DNA of 5,176 nt. Source: Planctomycetota bacterium (GTDB lineage: Bacteria; Planctomycetota; Planctomycetia; Planctomycetales; Planctomycetaceae). The translations under genes were made by a program, and so were the position numbers. The stretch lies in the NCBI GenBank assembly GCA_027622115.1, contig JAQBZS010000623.1:1-5176 (forward strand), given 5' to 3'. Below, piece after piece: positions 1 through 5,176 of this stretch. A model generated the notes under the pieces. That model was not told where the DNA came from. It searched no databases and worked only from the letters and a program-made list of their open reading frames with translations. Within the stretch, counting starts at the first letter, position 1; the number at the start of each line of letters is the position of its first letter.

Positions 1-44
1 TACTATACATCAAATGCCGGTTTAATTTCAGCGTCGCCCCTTAA

Positions 45-429
45 TTGTTCAAGTTGTTTCGGCTTCGTCCCTTATTTCCCAAGCCACCGACCGGCCTCTC
101 GCACACCGGCGCTTTCGAGACGCAATGCGTCACACGCAGTCCAAGATTCGGCGTGGATGGCTATGGTCGGATCTACTACCCGATCAACATTGCGCCACGC
201 GTTTCGGTGATGGACAACGCAGGCAACGAGGTCCTGCACTTCGGCACATACGGCAATCGCGACTCAATGGGCGGAATACCAAGAGACAAGGTGCCGACCA
301 AGGACATTCCGCTCGCCTTTCCCAATTCCGTCGATGCGTCCGACAACTACATCTACGTAGCCGACATGGTGAATCCTGCGGCTGAAGAAGAGTTTTGAGG
401 CGATCGCTATGACCGGAGCATTGAATTGA
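45..429 (+). pseudogene. C-terminal remnant of an NHL-repeat (beta-propeller) protein, frameshifted
   Basis: The frame opening at a TTG (base 45, directly after a TAA) gives 117 residues ending at the TGA at 396-398. From about residue 25 on it resembles the C-terminal end of large planctomycete NHL-repeat proteins: RFGVDGYGRIYYP (34-46), then VMDNAGNEVLHFGTYGNRDS, then NYIYVADMVN (101-110). In that family the last motif normally runs on as VNRR(V/I)xR(L/V). Here it breaks after VN into PAAEEEF and stops. The expected continuation, ILRLKKSFEAIA, is present in another frame at 373-408, and that frame ends at the TGA at 427-429. A loss of about 8 bases near 372-375 explains both. Family members are usually several hundred residues long, so most of the N-terminal part is missing, and residues 1-23 show no family resemblance. 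I read it as a decaying gene remnant. A sequencing error could explain the frameshift but not the missing front. The homology is recalled from the family pattern, not searched. Confidence 0.62.
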
Positions 430-455
430 CTGTTGATCTTTGGGTCTTTCAGAAC

Positions 456-487
456 GCCTGATGTCCATTTGCATGGCGCATTCAGGT
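456..487. terminator. Bulged hairpin between convergent genes, possible terminator
   Basis: CCTGA (457-461) pairs with TCAGG (482-486), TGT (462-464) with GCA (478-480, one G-T pair), and CCAT (465-468) with ATGG (473-476) around a TTGC loop. Two single-base bulges fall at 477 and 481, and a G-T pair at 456/487 extends the base. It starts 10 nt beyond the kinase stop codon and lies in the short gap between convergent reading frames. Neither side has a good run of T, so intrinsic termination is only a possibility. It could also act as a 3'-end stabilising structure or be chance. Confidence 0.3.
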
Positions 488-496
488 TTCGGAATT

Positions 497-3400
497 TCAC
501 CGAGCAAGCAATTCTCGCGGCTTTGTTTTCCAGGAAAACCGCTTTTCAAATTCATTCGGCGTCAACAACTCCTGTTTGCCGTCCGCCGTGACCACGACGT
601 GCAGCAGCGGATTTCGCTCGCCGTTTGCGATCGAGTAGTTGCCGTCGCTGGTGATGATCACGGGGACTAGGTCACCTCGACTTGAGTCGATCAACACCGT
701 GGTTGCCAGAGTTCGAGGAGCGCTCAGCAGGCGAAGCTGATTGTGCTCGCAGATTACGATGCGATTGTCGCCGGTGTGACCGACCAGCGGCTGTCGAAGA
801 CGTCGAAGCGGGACGAACTCGAAGTCGCCGTTGGTGGAATTCCACGTGCCGAACTTGCGGTCGTTCGAGCTGGCGTTGTGAAACAAGATCGTGTTGGCGT
901 CCAACCAACCAACAAGTTCGGGCCGAGTGGCTTCGATTCCCGTCGTGGTCACTTTGCCGCTGGCGATGTCCATGACGGCTAACTCGCGACCGGAAGATTC
1001 CACGACTCTCCAGGCCAGCTTCGACGAATCCGCCGAGAAACTCAGATCAAACGACGCGCTGTACGTTCTGCCCACAACACGATTGGCAGTGACTTTGAAT
1101 TCGTCTTTCTTCTTTTGCCAGACAATCACATGCATCAATCGCACGACCGATCGTGTGCTGCCGGTACTGATTCCGAAGCCTGTCGCGCCGGCTGCGATTC
1201 GTTGTCCATCGGGCGACCACGCAACCGCCAGCACTTTCCAGTTGTCGCCGCGAGCGACGGTTCGTCCAGCTCGCGAGGGCGGAAACGGAGAGACAGACTC
1301 GGGGAATTCGTAACAGAGAAATTTCTCAAGATTCGCGGCCTCAAACATCTGCATGGTCTCGGAACCCGACCACGTCATGAATTTGCCGTCCGGTGACCAC
1401 GCCATCGGAAAGATAGTTCCCATCGATCGCGGGTCGGACGACTTCGAGAGGTCGTCACCCTCGTAGACCACTTTGCCGGTCAAGACGTCGACCACGTAGA
1501 TGCTCTTCGGCTGCCAACTGAAAAACGCGACGTGAAGTCCACCCGGTGCCCAGCGAGCTTCCACGATTGGCGAGCCCTTGATCTTGGCCTGGCTCACTTG
1601 CTTGCCATCCTTGAGCTGCCGAATGGTGATCGTCGTATCGACAGTGTCAGGGAAGCGACCGTTTGGTTCTTGCGGAGTAAGAACTCGCGTCTCCGCCACA
1701 AGACTTCCATCCAGGCTCAACGAGTACCGCTGCAAGTGATCGTCGTCGCCCTTCAGCGTGAGGATGCGTTCCATCGAAGACAGATCCCAGACCGACGCGG
1801 TGCGAACGTCTTTCCCATCGTCGGGCCGAGTCAGCAGCGTGTTGCCTCGCAACCAGTCCGCCTGAGTTTCGATGGGCTCGTTTCGTCCGGCTAGCAGGCG
1901 CCATTCTTCGCTGCCCACCTCATGCACGTAGGCCTGTCCGCAAATTGTGGTCGCCAGGAACGCACCATCTGCAGACCAACTGAATTCCGCAGTTCGGTTT
2001 CCGTCGAGGTACGTCGTCTTCCGATCCAATTTGAGTGATTGGACTTTTTCCGAGGTCGCGACGTCTCGCAAGTTGACCTGCGTCAGCGTGCCTGTCGCCA
2101 GTCGATTTCCCTTCGGCGACCACGACACATGCGGTCGTTCTCGCGTCGACGAAGCGGGATCAAGTCGCAACGTCTTGACGCGTTGCAGTGTGTCGGCATC
2201 GAGGATTTCGAAACGCACGTCGGTGCTCTCCGGTCGTTGATTCAGCCACCCGAGATAGGCGCGGTCGGACAACCAAAACGGTGCCCCCAACCGACTGCCG
2301 GCAAGCGTGTGGAACAGCTTGCGTTCTTCGATGTTCCAAATCCGGACGCCGTGCTCCGAGGAATACGTCGCCAGCATCCGGCCGTCGTGCGACCACGGTC
2401 GCCGCGAGATCCCACCCGAGACACCGAAGTCCGGCAGGACGCTGCCCGTCGTAAGATCCCAAAAGTGAATACCGTCACTGCTGAACGCCAACAGCTTTCC
2501 ATTCGGCGACCACGCGACTGCATGAACCGAGCGTTTGAGAATTCGCACGGTGCGATGGGTCTCGCCGATTTCCCAGATTCGGAGTTCGCCGAGCGCTTCG
2601 AATTCGTCGTCTTTTCCGCATGAAGCCAGATGCTTGCCGTCGGGGGACCAGGCCAACTTGCCGATGGCGGTCGAGTGGCCGACCAAGATGCCTTTCAGTT
2701 CGCCGCTGTCTGTTGCCCACAACCGAATCGTGCCGTCTTCTCCTGCGGTCGCGACCAGCTTGCCGTCCGGTCGCATCACAGTGTCCCGAACTTTCGAGCG
2801 GTGATCGCGAGTCTCCGTCGTCCATGTGGCCAACCCCTCAAGCTTGGCCGGATTCTGCACAAGAGCCAGCGGCGAAACGGTCGCACCACTTTGAACCGTG
2901 GCTTCGGCCTTGGCGGTGGCAAGCCAATCCGGCGTGGCGTCCACGGCCGCGACTTGCCTGGGATCGCTCGTGGCAGTCTTCGCATTCGATGTCCCGCCTT
3001 TGCCCGCGATCGTGACGTCTGGCTTCTTCGCGTTCGCCTTCTTCCAAGACACAACGATTCGGCGATTTCGCCCACGGAAGATGCTGAGCTGGGGAGCCGA
3101 GAACTCGAACCCCGATTGCGAGTCGCGAGCCACAATCTCGTACTCACCCGACGCGACACGATTCTTGCCGACGGTGACTTCAATCTCCTTGCCGGAATCA
3201 CGATCGCGCAGAACCAGCATCTCCTCTTCGATCGCAACACTAATCCGTCGATCGGACGACTCCACCACAATCGTGCCTCGATCCGTCGTCCAATGAATCA
3301 CCAGGCCGAGAGCGCACATCACAATGGCCGTCACCAACGCAATGACAATCGGCATGCGGTTGCCGCGACGATTCCCGGCTGATGTTCGCAACGGTGACGC

Positions 3401-4525
3401 AGCCAACCCGGCGAACGCGTCGCGCAGTTCGTTCGCCGTTTGGCAGCGGTCTTCCGGTCGCTTGGAAAGTTGCCGCTCGATCAATCGCGACAATTCGTCG
3501 GACAGCTCCGGTCGAAGACTGCGGATCGAGTCGGGAGCCGATTCCGAAACGGCCATCAACGTTGCCATCGAATTGCCGCGAGAAAACGGAAGTCGGCCGG
3601 TTGCGGCTCGGTAGAGAACCGTGCCCAAACTGAACAGGTCGCAGCGTTCATCAACGTCTTCGCCGCGAGCCTGTTCGGGTGCCATGTAATCGGGCGTCCC
3701 CATCGCCGTGCCGAACTGCGTCAGCCGCGATTCACCGTCATCCAGCCGGACCAGTCCAAAGTCCACAATGCAGACTCGATCGCCGTCCGCCTGCAACCAA
3801 ATGTTGTCCGGCTTGATGTCGCGATGCAGCAATCCTCGCCCGTGAGCCGCAGCCAATCCGACCGCCGTTTCCATTCCAATCCGGAGCAACTCGGATTCGT
3901 CGAGTGATCCTTCCCGTTCCAATCGGTCATGGAGTGATTCGCCGTGCAGCAACTGCATGGTGAAATACGGCAGACCCTGATCTTCTCCCACGTGGTAGAT
4001 CGTGACGATGTGATCATTCTCGAATGCGGCCGTGGCTTGGGCTTCGCGCTGAAATCGACGGTACGCGACACGGCTGGCGGCCAACACCGGGTTCATGATC
4101 TTCAACGCCACCACTCGCTGCAGCGTCGAATCCTCGGCCTTGAAGACGATGCCCATGCCGCCTTGCCCCAAGAACTCAAGCACGCGAAGTCCACCAAAGC
4201 GTCCGATCTCGTCCGGCTGCTCGGCCGGTCGCAACAGACTGCGCACGTCGAGTCCATCATTCCTCTCTGCATCGTCTGAGTAACGAACATCGAGCTGTTG
4301 CAGTCGCTGGATCAATTCCGGCATCTCGGACGATTCACAGTCAACCGTGTCCGCTGTTCGCAGCGACGTGGTCAACGCGTCGGCCGATTCGAAGCTGTTG
4401 AGCCGCTCGACACAGCGCTCGCAATCATGCAGATGGTTCTCGTATTCGGCTGCCACATCTTCCGAGCATCGACCGTGCAAAAGCTCAGCGAGCGTTGTGT
4501 CGTCGGGACATTGCAGTAGCACCAT
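497..4525 (-). CDS. Membrane Ser/Thr protein kinase with N-terminal zinc finger and C-terminal WD40 region
   Basis: A 1,342-residue protein from the ATG at 4525. Residues 6-38 form a ZAS/HC2-type zinc finger as in anti-sigma factors (C6, H31-x3-C35-x2-C38). Residues about 113-372 are a Hanks-type kinase with every key residue: glycine loop GQGGMG 120-125, K142, E161, HRDIKPDN 234-241, DFG 255-257, GTPDYMAPE 276-284. Four arginines (380-390) precede one membrane helix (about 391-411), placing the kinase in the cytoplasm and the rest outside it. Residues 412-496 resemble the PEGA-like beta domain common after such helices; 497-564 are a low-complexity linker. From about 565 to 1280 come WD40-type blades, eleven or so recognisable by S-P-D-G-like turns (586, 627, 673, 712, 803, 851, 1044, 1104, 1164 and others), enough for two propellers. 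The tail (1287-1342) carries a motif shared by planctomycete kinases of this type, so the C-terminus is intact. The likely role is envelope sensing and signalling by phosphorylation; ligand and targets are unknown. A TTG at 4531 is a less likely start. Confidence 0.95.
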   Translation of the reverse strand: MVLLQCPDDTTLAELLHGRCSEDVAAEYENHLHDCERCVERLNSFESADALTTSLRTADTVDCESSEMPELIQRLQQLDVRYSDDAERNDGLDVRSLLRPAEQPDEIGRFGGLRVLEFLGQGGMGIVFKAEDSTLQRVVALKIMNPVLAASRVAYRRFQREAQATAAFENDHIVTIYHVGEDQGLPYFTMQLLHGESLHDRLEREGSLDESELLRIGMETAVGLAAAHGRGLLHRDIKPDNIWLQADGDRVCIVDFGLVRLDDGESRLTQFGTAMGTPDYMAPEQARGEDVDERCDLFSLGTVLYRAATGRLPFSRGNSMATLMAVSESAPDSIRSLRPELSDELSRLIERQLSKRPEDRCQTANELRDAFAGLAASPLRTSAGNRRGNRMPIVIALVTAIVMCALGLVIHWTTDRGTIVVESSDRRISVAIEEEMLVLRDRDSGKEIEVTVGKNRVASGEYEIVARDSQSGFEFSAPQLSIFRGRNRRIVVSWKKANAKKPDVTIAGKGGTSNAKTATSDPRQVAAVDATPDWLATAKAEATVQSGATVSPLALVQNPAKLEGLATWTTETRDHRSKVRDTVMRPDGKLVATAGEDGTIRLWATDSGELKGILVGHSTAIGKLAWSPDGKHLASCGKDDEFEALGELRIWEIGETHRTVRILKRSVHAVAWSPNGKLLAFSSDGIHFWDLTTGSVLPDFGVSGGISRRPWSHDGRMLATYSSEHGVRIWNIEERKLFHTLAGSRLGAPFWLSDRAYLGWLNQRPESTDVRFEILDADTLQRVKTLRLDPASSTRERPHVSWSPKGNRLATGTLTQVNLRDVATSEKVQSLKLDRKTTYLDGNRTAEFSWSADGAFLATTICGQAYVHEVGSEEWRLLAGRNEPIETQADWLRGNTLLTRPDDGKDVRTASVWDLSSMERILTLKGDDDHLQRYSLSLDGSLVAETRVLTPQEPNGRFPDTVDTTITIRQLKDGKQVSQAKIKGSPIVEARWAPGGLHVAFFSWQPKSIYVVDVLTGKVVYEGDDLSKSSDPRSMGTIFPMAWSPDGKFMTWSGSETMQMFEAANLEKFLCYEFPESVSPFPPSRAGRTVARGDNWKVLAVAWSPDGQRIAAGATGFGISTGSTRSVVRLMHVIVWQKKKDEFKVTANRVVGRTYSASFDLSFSADSSKLAWRVVESSGRELAVMDIASGKVTTTGIEATRPELVGWLDANTILFHNASSNDRKFGTWNSTNGDFEFVPLRRLRQPLVGHTGDNRIVICEHNQLRLLSAPRTLATTVLIDSSRGDLVPVIITSDGNYSIANGERNPLLHVVVTADGKQELLTPNEFEKRFSWKTKPRELLAR

Positions 4526-4532
4526 CGGCAAG

Positions 4533-4538
4533 CCTCAC
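4533..4538 (-). promoter_or_regulatory. Ribosome binding site that fixes the kinase start
   Basis: On the minus strand the sequence reads GTGAGG, with GAGG at 4536-4533, followed by seven bases and then ATG at 4525-4523. That is ideal Shine-Dalgarno spacing. The in-frame TTG two codons upstream (4531-4529) would sit only one base after GAGG, too close to be used. The ATG therefore is the preferred start, and the protein begins MVLLQCPDD. Confidence 0.6.
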
Positions 4539-4580
4539 AAAACGGTCTGATCAGCGGGGGAGTGAAAAAGCTGTCTTCAC

Positions 4581-4609
4581 ATTACGCACTGCCGGAGAAT
4601 ACCTGTCAC
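4581..4609 (-). promoter_or_regulatory. Candidate sigma-70-like promoter for the kinase gene
   Basis: On the minus strand GTGACA (4609-4604) matches TTGACA at five of six positions. After exactly 17 bases comes CGTAAT (4586-4581), matching TATAAT at four of six. Transcription would begin near 4574, giving a leader of about 50 nt. The match is modest, planctomycete promoter consensus is poorly defined, and such matches arise by chance in 250 bp, so this is only a candidate. Confidence 0.22.
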
Positions 4610-4724
4610 GACTTTCGCAATTTGCTGATCGCCGACTTATTCCAACAGCTTCGAGTACCGGGCGCTAACACGTGCTGGCTGATATTGTTGGTTATTCTTT
4701 TCGAGTTACCTCTGGATCTGCCTT

Positions 4725-4741
4725 TGCGGAACAGTTCCGCA
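4725..4741. promoter_or_regulatory. 17-bp palindrome upstream of the DUF58 gene, possible operator
   Basis: TGCGGAACAGTTCCGCA is a perfect inverted repeat with 8-bp arms around a single central base. A one-base centre cannot form an RNA loop without opening several pairs, so a binding site for a dimeric DNA-binding protein is a better reading than a hairpin. It lies 39 bp before the preferred GTG start of the DUF58 gene and about 200 bp from the kinase start, where a repressor of the DUF58 gene could sit. The GAAC/GTTC half-sites recall Gram-positive LexA boxes, but that box has four bases between them, not one. The cognate regulator is not in the window. Confidence 0.4.
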
Positions 4742-4780
4742 CCACCTTTTCGCCGCTACCTCAACCGTGGGACTCTCGAC

Positions 4781-5176
4781 GTGGCTCTTGCAAACCTTGA
4801 TCCTCAGACGCTCTCGAAATTGACCGGGCTGGAATTGAAGGCTCGGATGATTGTCGAAGGTTATGTCTCGGGGATGCACAAGAGCCCTTATCACGGTTTC
4901 TCCGTCGAATTCGCCGAGCACCGCGAATACGTTCCCGGAGACGACCTGCGCTATGTGGACTGGAAAGTCTTCGGCAAAACGGATCGGTACTACCTGAAGC
5001 AATTCGAGGAAGAGACCAACTTCTCGTGCCAGATCCTGCTCGATTGCAGTGAGTCGATGCAGTACCGCTCGGAATCGGCCGCGGTGACCAAGCATGAATA
5101 CGCGTGCTATGCCGCAGCCGCGTTGGCCTATCTGGTGATCCAACAACAGGACGCCGTGGGTCTGGCCACGTTCGAT
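4781..5176 (+). CDS. DUF58 domain protein (VWA-like fold), N-terminal part
   Basis: The first 132 codons of a DUF58 protein, continuing past the right edge; such short-form members are usually about 290-300 residues. The family hallmark is clear: LELKARMIVEGYVSGMHKSP (17-36), then SVEFAEHREYVPGDDLRYVD (41-60), WKVFGKTDRYYLKQFEEETN (61-80), and LLDCSESM (86-93), whose D88-x-S90-x-S92 matches the metal-binding MIDAS start of VWA-like folds. There is no membrane segment in this part, so it is probably cytoplasmic. DUF58 proteins typically work with MoxR AAA ATPases, thought to help assemble or activate other proteins, but no moxR is adjacent here. No ATG exists between 4561 and 4846. GTG at 4781, with a weak GGGA eight bases upstream, puts the N-terminus (MALANLDPQTLSKLTG) where relatives start. 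The same frame stays open upstream to 4520, so GTG 4562 or TTG 4685/4724 cannot be excluded. The first ATG in frame (4847) would remove conserved sequence. Confidence 0.9.
   Translation, partial: MALANLDPQTLSKLTGLELKARMIVEGYVSGMHKSPYHGFSVEFAEHREYVPGDDLRYVDWKVFGKTDRYYLKQFEEETNFSCQILLDCSESMQYRSESAAVTKHEYACYAAAALAYLVIQQQDAVGLATFD

Noticed and set aside
440..670. Plus-strand open frame of 76 codons at the kinase 3' end
   Set aside because: It mostly overlaps the conserved C-terminal tail of the kinase on the opposite strand and has no family features of its own.
565..2833. WD40 repeat DNA as a tandem nucleotide repeat or array
   Set aside because: The repetition is at the protein-motif level only; the DNA of the blades is diverged and has no regular spacer, so it is not a CRISPR or satellite array.
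2039..3382. Long plus-strand open frames of 194 and 250 codons (2039-2623 and 2630-3382)
   Set aside because: They lie wholly antisense to the kinase, whose domains are continuous there. Their translations are arginine/serine-rich with no recognisable family, as expected of shadow frames in GC-biased coding DNA.
4523..4531. TTG at 4531 as the kinase start
   Set aside because: It would sit one base after the GAGG ribosome binding sequence, while the ATG at 4525 has seven-base spacing.
4547..4554. 8-bp palindrome CTGATCAG in the divergent region
   Set aside because: Palindromes this short are frequent by chance, and nothing else marks it as a site.
4725..4741. Palindrome as a LexA (SOS) box
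   Set aside because: The Gram-positive box needs four bases between GAAC and GTTC; here there is one. No SOS-type gene follows.
4706..5146. Minus-strand open frame of 146 codons
   Set aside because: It is antisense to the DUF58 coding region, whose protein motifs are unmistakable. Its own translation matches nothing I know.
1..5176. A defence island or other new multi-gene system
   Set aside because: Only three genes are visible: a gene remnant, a sensor kinase and a partial DUF58 gene. No nuclease, reverse transcriptase, toxin-antitoxin pair or phage gene is present, so a defence role has no support here.

Overview
The window looks like chromosomal DNA from a member of the Planctomycetota, probably a Pirellula/Rhodopirellula/Fuerstiella-like lineage, though genus cannot be fixed from the sequence alone. 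The basis is the dominant gene, a 1,342-residue membrane Ser/Thr protein kinase with an anti-sigma-like zinc finger in front and a WD40 region behind. That architecture, and its wording (GRFGGLRVLEFLGQGGMG, DLFSLGTVLYRA, a C-terminal TADGKQELLTPNEF), is typical of that phylum.

Layout, left to right. Bases 1-44 hold nothing I can identify. Bases 45-429 (+) carry a decayed C-terminal fragment of an NHL/beta-propeller protein. It has lost its front part, and its last about 18 codons lie in another frame after an apparent small deletion near 372-375. Bases 430-496 are a short convergent spacer with a bulged hairpin that could act as a terminator. Bases 497-4525 (-) are the kinase gene. Bases 4526-4780 are a divergent intergenic region with a clear Shine-Dalgarno and a weak promoter candidate for the kinase, and a near-perfect 17-bp palindrome (8-bp arms, 1-nt centre) about 40 bp before the other gene. 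From 4781 to the right edge (+) runs the N-terminal part of a DUF58/VWA-like protein, cut by the window end.

Functional reading. The kinase is predicted to have a cytoplasmic zinc finger and kinase domain, one membrane helix, and a large exported sensor region, so it would link an envelope signal to phosphorylation in the cytoplasm. The DUF58 protein belongs to a family usually paired with MoxR AAA ATPases, but no moxR lies beside it here. Nothing shows that the kinase and the DUF58 gene act together beyond sharing one divergent promoter region. I see no CRISPR array, RNA gene, insertion sequence or complete mobile element. The points most worth checking are the palindrome, the frameshifted NHL remnant and the kinase architecture.
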